Below, piece by piece: positions 52,195 to 62,195 of a stretch of DNA of 64,000 nucleotides. Position numbers and translations under genes: made by a program. This DNA is from Hypoxylon rubiginosum (Eukaryota; Ascomycota; Sordariomycetes; Xylariales; Hypoxylaceae). The DNA lies in the NCBI GenBank assembly GCA_902806565.1, contig CADCXA010000019.1:310001-374000 (forward strand). Reading direction: 5' to 3'. The notes under the pieces are model-generated. The model searched no databases. It saw only the letters and a list, made by a program, of their open reading frames with translations, and had not been told where the DNA came from. Each line of letters begins with the position of its first letter. Within the stretch, counting starts at the first letter, position 1.

Positions 52195-53270
52195 ATGGTC
52201 CGATCTTTTACCCTCGCAGCGGCAGCAGCTCTGCTGTCTGCTCCGCTGGTTAGCTCTCACTACATCTTGAACATTCGTAAGCCCTCCCGATGCATCAACT
52301 ATATACCGTTGCTAACCAGTTGCGTAGTCATGCACAACGGCAAGCAAATCGGCGGCGAATACACATACGTCCGAAAGAACTCTAACACCTACATGCCGTC
52401 TTTCATGGAGATTGTCGACTCGTTGGTGTTCCCCCCACCGCAAGAGCATCTTACTACAGAGACTGAACAAGAAACAGCAATGATTTAAGGTGCAACAAGG
52501 GCGCGACCAACGCCGGAACCAAGACCTACATGGACGTCAAGGCTGGAGACAAGATTGGTCTCAAGTTGTTCAACAACGAGTTCATCGAGCACCCCGGTCC
52601 CGGATTCTTCTACATGTCCAAGGCCCCTGGCAATGTGAGCGACTACGATGGGTCTGGCGATTGGTTCAAGGTGTAAGTTACATCAACGCCCGGTCTGTGG
52701 GGCTCGACGGATGTGATACACAGACTAAAGATTTTAGTTGGGAATCTGGCCCGACTGGAAGCCCTACCAGCACCGGTGGCTGGCCACTCTACGGCAAATA
52801 CACTATGGAATTCACCCTTCCCACGACTCTTGAAGATGGCGAATACCTTCTCCGAGGAGAGCACATCGGTATCCACGAGAACCGTGAGTTTTTCCCCTAT
52901 GTCTGTTCGAGGAGCCCTGACTAACTCAGTAAAATCAGATGTTGGAAAGCCACAGGTAAATTCTTAATCACCACGATTTTCTTCCATTTCAGTACTTTAC
53001 TACTCTTTGCAGGTTACTAATGCATCATTTTAAAACAGCTATGTAAGTCATTACCCTCTTAAAGCCAACCATATACATGCTGACAACTGTATCTACGTAG
53101 ACATGGAGTGCGCTCAAATCCGCATTACTGGAGGCACCGGCACGGCCAAGCCATCTCCTCTTGTTAAGATTCCCGGAATGTACAGCAAGACAGACCCTGG
53201 TCTCACATTCAACTTCTGGGGTGGCCAGGGTGCCTATGTCATGCCTGGACCTGCCGTTGCGAAATTCTAG
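52195..53270 (+). CDS. AA9 family lytic polysaccharide monooxygenase (secreted, no CBM)
   Basis: Seven exons by hand: 52195-52276, 52328-52421, 52478-52672, 52738-52883, 52939-52955, 53039-53042, 53101-53270; 708 nt, 235 aa. Residues 1-21 are a signal peptide ([21 protein letters not shown]) and cleavage exposes His22 (HYIL), the N-terminal histidine of the copper brace. His97 in EHPGPGF is the second brace histidine. H166 and Q178-x-Y180 (QLYMECAQ) form the outer sphere and axial tyrosine. C64 and C183 are the likely disulfide. [38 protein letters not shown] and GDWFKVWESG are typical of the family. It oxidatively cleaves cellulose or related glucans outside the cell, fed by electrons from a reductase or phenols. 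There is no C-terminal cellulose-binding module. The donor of intron 2 (GTTGGT) is weak but is the only one restoring VDSNDLRCN. Confidence 0.92.
53039..53042 (+). other. Proposed 4-nt micro-exon of the AA9 gene
   Basis: CTAT lies between AAAACAG and GTAAGT. Upstream intron 52956-53038 has a TTACTAAT branch site; downstream intron 53043-53100 has a GCTGAC branch site and ends TAG. Splicing gives CAG-CTA-TAC-ATG, that is Q-L-Y-M, matching the conserved QxYxxCAQ motif. Confidence 0.75.
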
Positions 53271-54154
53271 AGAGTTTTGGAGGCATCTATTGAATGTAAT
53301 AGCTTGAATGGTTGGGCATGGTGGCTATTAACTCAAACGACGACGGGCTGGTGAAATGTAACGCATTTGGAATACTGTAGTAACCAGTTTGCCGTATGGT
53401 AACTATTAAGATGCCTACCTGGTATATAACTGCCAATCCTATATACTGCTAGCTTTACCAAAATAGACACAGATAGCCGGCCCTATATTGTTGGCAAACG
53501 CTTAAAATGTTGGGACTATAAGCATCGTGCTCTTTTAAAGACCTTCTAGCCTACCTACTCTCACAGTATTTTCGAAACTCCCATGAAGATAAATATGAAT
53601 ATGAAAGACTAAAATGAAACTAATAGAAAAGAGGTCTCGAAGTAAATTTGTAAGTCCCGTCCAAGGAATGGTGATCTTTGCCTCGACGCATCAAATTCCG
53701 TATCATTATTAAGGATAAAGACCGTGAGCTCCTAAGCAAGGAACTACGTGATTGGAAGTTGGGATTATGACAATCATCATCACTGGTTCCCGAAAATTAC
53801 TAGAGACTACCCAGTCTCGTGTAATGATTGTAAGACCAATCGCATACATGTCACTAAATCTAACTACCTACCTCCTAGGGGACCTAGCTGCTAATATGAA
53901 TAGGAGAGGTATGGGCTTGAAGGTTATTCTCACTCATTTTTGAACATGAGACGAACCTTAAACTCTGATTTATAGCTCCTATATAGCGTAACTAAGTATA
54001 TATTTAAGATAGGTATTCGCATACTAACTGCATTCCCCCAAATCTCAGAAATTACTGCTCCGTCAAACGTCAAAATCGGTTTAGCCTAGTCGAGCTAGGT
54101 ACTCGAATCAAGCTATCATCAAAGCAAATTTGCGTGGGTCTTTTCGACAGGGCC
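53271..54154. other. Intergenic region
   Basis: 3' side of the AA9 gene and upstream region of the next gene. An ACTACCTACC-TCCTAGGGG-ACCTAG cluster lies at 53863-53887. No gene seen. Confidence 0.5.
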
Positions 54155-54811
54155 ATGTTAGCCCACACTCAGGACCAATCTATTTTCTTCCAATTGCCTC
54201 TAGAACTGCGTCAAGAGGTCTACCAAAGTTGCCAGCTTTTCTATATGGGTCATAACAAGCGGCTTGCCCACAAGAGCTCGACAAATCTAACTGGAATGCT
54301 GCCATGCGGTCCTAAGCCTGGGCCGGCGCTTCTACAATCATGCAAGAGAATTAGGGAGGAGGCCGAGCAATGGATGAAGCACCATATCCATATCCAGTAT
54401 TGCACCACAGCAAGCTATGAAAGACTGGATATACGGACAGTTGGGATCGCCCAATTGAGATGGGTCAGGAAACTGACGCTGGAATCCGATGGTCTCGGGC
54501 ATAGACCTAACATGATGTTCAGACTAACGGAACACATCATTGACCATTCTCCACGGCTACAAATCCTAGAGATTAGGTGGAGGAAGCTGGTTTACTCTCA
54601 GATCTGTCATGGGGTTATATCATTTGAGAATGTTATAAAGCCTTGGCTTCCGATCGTGTCTAAGGCTAAGAGTTTGAAAATCCTGAGACTGGATGGAGCC
54701 CAACAGAAATGGGCAACAGCCTTTAGGAACGAGTTGGAACGGCAAAATCCGGGGGTCAAGTTGGATGTCAAATTGTATCGGCTAATTCGATATAGAGAAA
54801 ACGGGGCCTGA
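54155..54811 (+). CDS. F-box-like fungal hypothetical protein
   Basis: Single-exon frame, 218 aa from the ATG at 54155; the frame is open a little further up but only with a GTG. Starts MLAHTQDQSIFFQLPLELRQ. The FFQLPLELRQEVYQ stretch resembles the F-box-like start (LPxELRxxIY) of a large family of fungal proteins. It is followed by ALLQSCKRIREEAEQW, a signature helix of that family (L-L-x-x-C-K-x-I-x-x-E-A). The C-terminal half has leucine-spaced segments (LRWVRKLTLE, LQILEIRWRKL, KSLKILRLDG), like a short leucine-rich fold. Such proteins may link substrates to SCF ubiquitin ligases, but the substrate is unknown. Family-level call only. Confidence 0.7.
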   Translation: MLAHTQDQSIFFQLPLELRQEVYQSCQLFYMGHNKRLAHKSSTNLTGMLPCGPKPGPALLQSCKRIREEAEQWMKHHIHIQYCTTASYERLDIRTVGIAQLRWVRKLTLESDGLGHRPNMMFRLTEHIIDHSPRLQILEIRWRKLVYSQICHGVISFENVIKPWLPIVSKAKSLKILRLDGAQQKWATAFRNELERQNPGVKLDVKLYRLIRYRENGA

Positions 54812-55126
54812 TTACTAAGATATCTTACCTAATCCTTTTATTTTTGAAGGTACATTGATACAAAATTGAAGATTATGTAAGGTGACCCATATTTTAGAGT
54901 CGCGCTCGAAAAGTTCCAGGCGCGCTTGGGGCAATCTGCACCTAAGAAATTGGCTAATGGAGCCTTGTCCTTCCTTACTACGTGCACATCCGAGTCTATC
55001 ACCAAGATAGCCATCAAGCTCCAGTTGCCCACTTGGACCCCTTGGGTGCATTTCACTGATAGCACTTATAACTTACCTTACTCTTGCTATATCCATTCAC
55101 CGGTTGTCGATCGCGTAGCTCCCAAA

Positions 55127-56798
55127 ATGCCTCGGCGACCCGGTCGTGCAGCTGCGAAGCGTGCAGCAGCAAAGCTTGGTGAGTTTTCATGGACAGTTGT
55201 TTTCCATTCGCCATCCGTACAATTGATAAGAGAACTCCCGGCTGATTACCGTTTGGTTGCTTCAGAGAACACCCCAAGAACCCTTGAGGAGATGGAGGAT
55301 GAAGTAATGCCTGATGCCGATGCTTCAGATGTAGAGCCACAAATAGAACCCGAGGAGCAAGAGAACGAGGAGTCAGGCGCATCGCCCGAAGAGAACCAGG
55401 ATTCGGATGTTCCGTCTGTCAAATCGCCATCCCCTCCGCCTCAACCAGTAATTCGAAGAAGACGCCTAGGCCGTCCTCCCAAGAACCGTCCGCCCGACTG
55501 GGACACCCTACCGATTGAGACACCCCAGCGCGATCCCAATGACCCTCCCCGGCGACGTGGTCGTGGTGGATGGAGAGGTAGAGGTGGCCGGAAGGGTGCC
55601 TCTTACCAACCCACCCAACAGACGATTGATAAAGAGGGTAACATGATGGATATTGTCGATGACGAGGTCGCATTACCCGAGGACGCCGAAGGAGAGACCA
55701 AGGTAGATAAAAATGGCAACCTGCAAGGCGGTCGCGAGTACCGCTGCCGAACCTTCACTGTAGCAGGCCGTGGAGACCGCTTGTATATGTTGTCGACTGA
55801 ACCTGCTCGCTGTGTCGGATTCAGAGATTCCTATCTTTTCTTCACGAAGCACAAGCGACTTTACAAGATCATTGTGGATGAGGACGAGAAGCGCGACATG
55901 ATCGACCGCGATATTATCCCCCATTCCTACAAGGGCCGTGCGATAGGAATCGTCACAGCCCGGTCGGTATTCCGGGAGTTCGGCGCGTTGATCATTGTGG
56001 GCGGTAAAAAAATCATTGACGATTACGAGGTCGCCAAGGCACGAGCCGAGGGCATCGTAGAAGGCGAAATTGCCGATCCGAACGACAAGTTCGTCGAGGG
56101 CGAGGAATACAACAAGAACCAGTACGTGGCTTGGCACGGTGCTAGTGCTGTCTACCATTCTGGAGCCCCTTCAGTCCCCATGCAAAACGGTAAGGTGGAT
56201 ATCAAAAAGAGGCGAGTGAACGTAACCGACATCAACTGGCAGTTTGAGCATGCCCGTGAAGCAAGGTATGTTCAATGCAAACACTGTTCCACTCATGCGC
56301 ATTAGTGCCCGAGCTGATCAATTCTTTAGTCGTTTCAATGCTGAAATCGGTGCTATTCGACGCCTCAACCTGTCCGGCGTCTACGACGTCCACACCAACA
56401 TGATGCAAGTTCCCGCTACTATGCAACCTACGCAAGTAAGATTCGAGCAAGTTGCAAATTCGGCAGCGGCAAGTGACAGTGCTCGATTTCCTCCATTAGA
56501 CCCGAAGATCCCTCGCAACTTCAAAGTGATCGATACCTACATGGAATCCCCTCCGGCTGGGCTTTCATCGGCTATTTACGAGCAACGCGACGTGCCCAGT
56601 TTCCTCGCCGAATTTCAGGGCCTCGAGGCCGTGCCTAAGGACATCCTAGATGAACTCCCAAGCGAGTGCCGCGACGCGTTCGCCAAAGCTGTAGACAAGG
56701 AGCGGGCTTGGAGATCGAAATGGGGTCCCGAGTCGATTATGGCGCACCGAAGACCACCGATTATCGACGCCGCCATCGTACCTTACAGCAGAATGTAA
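55127..56798 (+). CDS. Chromatin remodelling complex subunit Rsc7/Swp82 family
   Basis: Exons 55127-55178, 55266-56265 and 56330-56798; 1521 nt, 506 aa. Starts MPRRPGRAAAKRAAAKL. An acidic linker follows, then an AT-hook-like RRRRLGRPPKNRP and an RG-rich patch (RRRGRGGWRGRGGRKG). The family core is LQGGREYRCRTFTVAGRGDR, LYMLSTEPARCVGFRDSYLF, RDIIPHSYKGRAIGIVTARS and VFREFGALIIVGGKKIIDDY. The C-terminal part has RRLNLSGVYDVHTNMMQVPA. These match the CRC_subunit family (Rsc7/Npl6 of RSC and Swp82 of SWI/SNF); which complex is served cannot be told here. Intron 2 has donor GTATGT, branch CTGAT and acceptor TAG. Intron 1 (GTGAGT...CAG, 87 bp) is a multiple of three and has no stop. The frame stays open upstream to 54926, but there is no ATG before 55127. 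Confidence 0.93.
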
Positions 56799-57827
56799 GA
56801 TAACTGCGAAGACGGATGCAATCCGTTCGATTTGGCACGATAGGTGATATGCGACTGCATTTTCATGGAATAAGGGCAACCAAGGCGTTACCGACTACAA
56901 AAGAACGGTAGGGTATCGTCTAGCTGATACCGTGTGAGGCTAGCTGAACAGGGGCAGTCGTGGCGAGCCTGGCATTTGGCTTTGATAGACCTACAGTGGT
57001 ATGGGCGAGGTGGTGAGAGCAAATAATTTATCTGGTAATGCAATCACGCATATCAATTAATTCATACGTCTCGGTGGTAACTTATCATGCATTGCTCATC
57101 CGAATTCTGTTGGGGTCCAGGTTTCAAACGCTACCGAATAGGCCCTGATCACCTCTCCTACAACAAGGGCCAGCCCAATGTTCGCGAGTCCCTTTCGGAT
57201 GAAGCCACGTAAGATGGTAGATATTTGCCTTGCTTTCCATTCATTACTCGATGACTACCTAGCTAGGGTAAGGTATGTTGCCGCCTAGGCTAATGACGTG
57301 ACTGCGACATTATGCCCAGGTAGTTGGGCAACGCGAGATCCTATCCTTGCTGCCGCTCCCGGGTTTATGCGCTATTGTGTTTACTGTTTATTATTAGTCA
57401 GTCCAACGTATGGCTTAAAGCTGAAGTCAATCCAGGTACCACGTACGAGTACCACGTACGAGTACCACGTACGAGGCCTTCTTTTAGGTCGGGTCGCGGT
57501 GTCGGTAGGCCATCCCCGAACCAATGAGATTAAACCCTGCCCTGAAGCAACAGACACGCTATATTATGATCAATAACAATGAAAAAAGGCAAGCGGCTCA
57601 CATCATAGGTGTGGAATCCTGACATCTTGTTTTTTTGTTGATGTGTCATGTTAACTTGGGAATGCCTTGGAATGCCTTGGGGCTGACGCCCGTTATAAGG
57701 CTGCCAGCCTCCACATGTCTACTTGTCTAATTCATTCCTCTTCCAAGGCTTTATGAATAGCAGTTTATTCGTATTCATATAACGCTATACTCTCGAACTT
57801 ATCGAAACGACTAATCCATCTTCATTC
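56799..57827. other. Intergenic region
   Basis: No gene seen. Contains a 13-bp triple repeat at 57436-57474, a GGAATGCCTT pair near 57660 and a CTACCTAGCTAGG motif at about 57255. Confidence 0.5.
57436..57474. repeat. 13-bp tandem repeat, three perfect copies
   Basis: GTACCACGTACGA three times without change. Each unit contains the palindrome CGTACG and a GTAC at its start. Confidence 0.9.
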
Positions 57828-58164
57828 ATGGCTGAAGTTCGCAGTGCTCCATCAACCTGCTACGATGTTAGCCAAACGGCTGTCCGGCTTGCGGGCATAA
57901 AGCCTCCGATTCAGACCCAGCTCATTGACAGTCGTTACGTCCGGGACCCGACGCATCTCGTGCTACTGCTAAACGATGAGTATGGCAGTGGGAACTACGA
58001 AGTGGAGGTAGGAAAGATTCGACAGACCCCGTATCTATTCCCAATATCGTGTTGAATGAAAGAAGCTAATCTGGTATGTTACTACGCAGATGCGTCACAA
58101 CTTCTTTACAATCCGAGCCCCTGGAAGACTGCAATGGAGCCAGGTCTACGAGAGATGTGGTTGA
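57828..58164 (+). CDS. Small two-exon hypothetical protein, 84 aa
   Basis: Exons 57828-58007 and 58090-58164. The 82-bp intron has donor GTAGGA, a GCTAAT branch-like site and acceptor CAG; both sides are phase 0. The protein starts MAEVRSAPSTCYDVSQTAVR and continues LAGIKPPIQTQLIDSRYVRD, then PTHLVLLLNDEYGSGNYEVE, and ends MRHNFFTIRAPGRLQWSQVY before ERCG and TGA. No signal peptide or span. I do not recognise the family. The clean intron and sensible composition favour a real gene, though it could be the start of a longer lost one. Confidence 0.45.
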
Positions 58165-59994
58165 TGCCGTGTTTTCGGACAAGCAGGATGTGTCGTCAGA
58201 ATATACATGGCCAAAGATGGCGGGTGGGCTCATAAGCCGGACATTGGTATCTGGAATTTGGAGTCGAACTCAAGACATTCGTTGGAAGTTTTATCACCAG
58301 CCAGGCTAGCAAGCGATGTTGACGGTACTTTCGGTTAGGTTATTCGGTCATTACAGAAGGGGGCTGTGGTCATATCACGACGTCTGGATGAATTATGAAT
58401 TTCTTTCTGTAACGCGAAACGAGAAAGTTTTCTAATACGTTCTCGGGGATATTAGGCTCGTTAAGCCGGATGGCTTGGGAATCGGAAATGCTGGGGGATC
58501 TCCTTAATACAATCGTACAGCTGCGTTTTCGTGGCATCAATTAACGCTCATTTGGGTATTTCGTCCATATTTACTGCTGGATGCCAGACTCTCAAATGTT
58601 TTGGCCCGTCCCTGATGAAAGAACTAAATGATTAAATGAATGTCAGGTAGTTCACCCCCTAAACGAAGCGCCTTGCTTCGAATCTAAAGCGAACCCTACG
58701 AGTAGCCCCCCCTTTACTTCTTGCCTATCATCAGCACGTATGATGTTTTTACACATGGAATATCTAGGTAGTTGACCAAGAGATGTGGCTAATACTTAAG
58801 AGCAGACCGAGGAGAAAACACTCGACCCTTCTCTTGGAAGGGACTACGAGTAGCTATAATATGGATCTGACATAGAGGACTACGAGTGCCTAAGTTGCCT
58901 GCCTAGGCAAATAATGAATGGGAAAAGTATGTAGGTCTCCTGGGGAGTAAAACCTGGTATTTTGGTTTCTTTGACTACCTAGGTAGGTACTTGCCTCACG
59001 CACCTAATCTCTGAACCTATTATTCCATCAGCTCTTTGTGATTTCACCTGGTTTGTCGGTTATTTGACTGTTCCGCTGGCGTTGCTGCCCTACAGGAAAC
59101 GTGGGAACTAACAATAGTGGCGCTGCCCACCCCGATGTAATGAAAAGGCACGCTACAGACTGTTTGTCAAAGATGGAAGCAAGTAGATAGAACCCAGATA
59201 TTCCTTAAGTAGGGGTACGTGGAGGAGAAAGAGTGCGGCGGCCTTGTGTTCATCATGTTTGCCAGAGCGTAGACAGGAGCTCTCTGCGGACTTTACCTTT
59301 GGTATATATAGACCTATCATTGGCTATTAGCATCTCGTGCATTTCGTTCCTTCTCTTGATTTCAAAGTTCATTAGCGGAGTGGCTACTTAGTGACTCAAG
59401 TGTTCCCATTGGGTTATCTTTGGCATGGTACTGGCATGTTACTGGCATGATAATTAACAACACAATCACAAAGGCATTTCTTTTCGGTAGGTAGGTACGT
59501 TCAGGGGATAGGTACCGAGTGCCCATAGACACAGGTCAGTCACTACCGCCGTTGCCTAGGGACATGAAGTGCCTAACGTATTATTGGCGCTAGGCGATTG
59601 TAACGAATTTAATCCGTTACTGTCTACTTAAGGCCGCACCGCACACAGCAACGCACAAATTCAAAACTCCAGCTTAACAACTTCAACTTGGGCACTTCTT
59701 CTTTCATCCATCTTCCAGTCCTTTCGCCTACATACAACCAACTCAGTTGACTTGTATCATATACCTAGGCCATACATCCACCTATTCTCCAGTACTGCTT
59801 CTCTTTCTTCAGTCACAGATTCCTGTTGCCTTTCAACTACCTTTCCTCTGCACTACCAGATCTAGAAAGGTTATACTGCCCACATAAGATACTCTGGCTA
59901 TCTAGGCTGGAAGAGTTTGCTTCCTGGCTGTCGCAGAATACCACCCACGCTTCACAGTCTGGGCCTTGGACCTTCACCCTTCACCGTCATCAAC
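58165..59994. other. Intergenic region with promoter of the RRM gene
   Basis: No gene before 59995. CTACCTAGGTAGGTA at 58975-58989 and GGTAGGTAGGTACG at 59486-59499 are members of a motif that recurs through the window. From about 59680 the sequence becomes CT-rich (CTTCTTTCATCCATCTTCC and similar), the usual look of a fungal 5' untranslated region. Confidence 0.5.
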
Positions 59995-60787
59995 ATGTCA
60001 TTCAGAGGTTCATGCAACCCACCCATACTCGCCCCTGATCCTTCGATCTGGGGCAACCTTCGTTCTGCTCGACAATACAACGGTAAATCTATATTCAACA
60101 TCTAACATATGGGGTGCGAGAAAAGTCTAACATATTTTAGATCAAGAGCAGAATCGTGCTGGCCATGAACCCCAAGAGCATCGAGACGAACAGCAGAGTA
60201 ACGGAGAAGTAGGAAGTGGCTTGCCAGTTCAATATCAACAACATGCAGGACACCTGGCGTATAACCCAGCCTCAGCCTCCAACTCAGTCTACCAAGGCTT
60301 CAATAATCAGAACGTCTCGATTCCTAACCACGAAAACACTTGTCTGTGGATTACACGCCTACCTCCCGACTGTACACACCATGATATCCTCAGCAGGCTC
60401 AGAGGTGTCGGCAAGGTCTTCTCTCTCTACATCAATCCGCCAAGTGGCGACATACCTACGAGCGCGGCCAAGCTAAACTTCTGGGACCAATACGACGTAG
60501 ATAGGTTCTTGACCCTCGTGGGCGTCGGCGGGTTTCGGTTCAACCAGGTGCCCCCCACTGTGACCATGAACCGAAATCTGTCGGCCCCTCGGCCGGCGTC
60601 TGGCTACTCTCGTGTCCTTCACATTCGGGGACCCAGAGCGATCGTGAACGAGCAGACTCTGAATCGGATATTTCGCGCGAAATTCTTCTTTTTCATCGAC
60701 GAAGTGATCTCTCATTTCGACGATGGCAGCACGGCGTGGATCGAATATCGATTTGCTTCTTACTACGGCCAAGCCTCCAATGCCTAG
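59995..60787 (+). CDS. RRM-domain RNA-binding protein, probably truncated by a nonsense codon
   Basis: Exons 59995-60082 and 60141-60787, 244 aa. The intron has donor GTAAAT, a GTCTAAC branch and acceptor TAG. Starts MSFRGSCNPPILAPDPSIWG, then a Gln/Asn/Glu-rich linker. The RRM follows: TCLWITRLPPDCTHHDILSR (RNP2-like strand and helix 1), GKVFSLYINPP, SAAKLNFWDQYDVDRFLTLV. A second RRM-like unit starts SRVLHIRGPRAIVNEQTLNR and includes SHFDDGSTAWIEYRFASYYG. This layout, one canonical RRM with a following degenerate one, is seen in fungal proteins of unknown role. The frame ends at TAG 60785-60787 but continues in the same frame for 43 coding-like codons, so the true protein may have been 288 aa. 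Confidence 0.72.
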
Positions 60788-60919
60788 AGCGTGTTGGAGG
60801 CTGGGCGCCGTGGAAAAGAAGTCCAGGGTGTCTGGAACGACACGGAGAGACAGCTGTTGACACAGGTCGAGAAATCCTACGGCAAGGACCCTTGCGAATA
60901 CCTAGGATATGACAAATAA
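60788..60919 (+). pseudogene. In-frame continuation of the RRM gene beyond its TAG
   Basis: Forty-three codons then TAA (60917-60919). Reads SVLEAGRRGKEVQGVW, NDTERQLLTQVEKSYG, KDPCEYLGYDK. Acidic/basic helix composition and the ending GKDPCE look like the conserved tail of this protein class. TAG could come from CAG by one C-to-T change. Confidence 0.5.
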
Positions 60920-61088
60920 TGGCAGCAATACTGGCGAAGGCCATGACACATGGCGTGCTATCAACGACGACCGCCAACATATCTGGCTCCACGACTGGAT
61001 GCTTACCTAACCTACCTTTCTTGTACAATTCTGTACTGTCGCCAACTACTACTTCGTCTCCCACATCTGGAGACCGTCTGCGACGAAT

Positions 61089-61616
61089 TTGGCGACCCTC
61101 CCAAATACCCTTTCATTTTCCTTTCCTCTTCAGGTCTTGCTTCTGGAAGCACCCACGACGAATCTCCGCACCCTTCTCTACTTTACGCGTATCAATATCT
61201 TCTTTCTCCTTCGCTCGTGCGGCCCTAGTTGGCCCGTCTCATCAGCCAGCCCGTACCCAGAGAGCGCGTCACATCTCCTCCCTTCCTCCACTTCTTGGGA
61301 GGACCGGTTTGAGTCCTTGGGGCACCAGGACCCCTACGAGTGGGAGCTTGGCACAGACGTAGAGGCCGTCTTTCAATTCGGCAAGACCAAGGTCTCGGGC
61401 AAGACGGGTCTGCGGCTGGAGTGTGTGAGGCTGCCCGCCGGAGCCGTCGTCGTTTCGTCCTTCGGGACGACGAAGACGCTGCTCGAAGGCGGCCTCTACA
61501 AGGCCAGGTACCCAGTGGCCGGACGGCTGGATCCCAGCTGGGATCTGGCCGATCCGGTCAGATTCTTCATCAGGAAGCAGGGTACCGACGATCTAAGCGC
61601 AATTCCGCCTTACTGA
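61089..61616 (+). CDS. Open frame without ATG; hypothetical, coding-like 3' part
   Basis: The frame is open for 175 codons but has no ATG, so an upstream exon is missing or the gene is broken. The part after about 61230 looks coding: SWEDRFESLGHQDPYEWELG, TDVEAVFQFGKTKVSGKTGL, RLECVRLPAGAVVVSSFGTT, then a tail ending FFIRKQGTDDLSAIPPY and TGA. Acceptor-like sites lie at 61133 (CCTCTTCAG) and 61228 (GGCCCTAG). Upstream, 60950-61135 holds another frame with LRLPHLETVCDEFGDPPKYP that could supply a first exon, but I could not build a clean model. Family unknown. Confidence 0.3.
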   Translation: MATLPNTLSFSFPLQVLLLEAPTTNLRTLLYFTRINIFFLLRSCGPSWPVSSASPYPESASHLLPSSTSWEDRFESLGHQDPYEWELGTDVEAVFQFGKTKVSGKTGLRLECVRLPAGAVVVSSFGTTKTLLEGGLYKARYPVAGRLDPSWDLADPVRFFIRKQGTDDLSAIPPY

Positions 61617-62195
61617 TGGCTACCACTTCCACGTCACGTCGGCTTGCCTTTCTTCGCAAAATACCGAATCTCACTAAAAGCTCATTAGTATAGGGGGTTT
61701 AGGGGGATTAATTAATACAACGATAATTTTTACAGCCAGCCAGGTCTTCTTATCCTTGATGCTGAAATAGCGATGGCAGAGTAGGGGTTTAACCCCTTAA
61801 TCTCATGACAACCCCGTTAAATCCATGGATCCTGTAAGGGCATGTACCGACGATAGACTCTCCTTAATTGGCACATTTCAGTCTATAGATGGGGTTTCTG
61901 AAATCCACTCGCAGCTGATGGAAATGAAGAAGGCTAGGATAGTATCGTACGATAGAACATATAACACCCTACTGTCTAACCATTGAGAAGAGGGAAGAGC
62001 CTCGAGAACGCGTCGAGCTCGAACGAGGTAGCGCCATGATCCCCACTAATCGCATTGCCCCTTTAGGAAATAAGTGATGGAACTAGAATTGCGTGCTTTC
62101 ACGTGACTTAGCTTCTCCCCTACTTTTCAGGTGAAATATCTCGATCGATCTTGCATTGCCCAATCAAAGGCCTGATTGAGGATTCATTCTAAAGT
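61617..62195. other. Intergenic region / SQR promoter
   Basis: No gene seen. Contains the upstream region of the sulfide:quinone oxidoreductase gene; a GGGGGTTTAGGGGGATTAATTAAT stretch lies around 61694-61717. Confidence 0.5.

Noticed and set aside
54926..55126. N-terminal extension of the Rsc7 gene
   Set aside because: The frame is open but has no ATG before 55127, and the known family N-terminus starts at MPRR.
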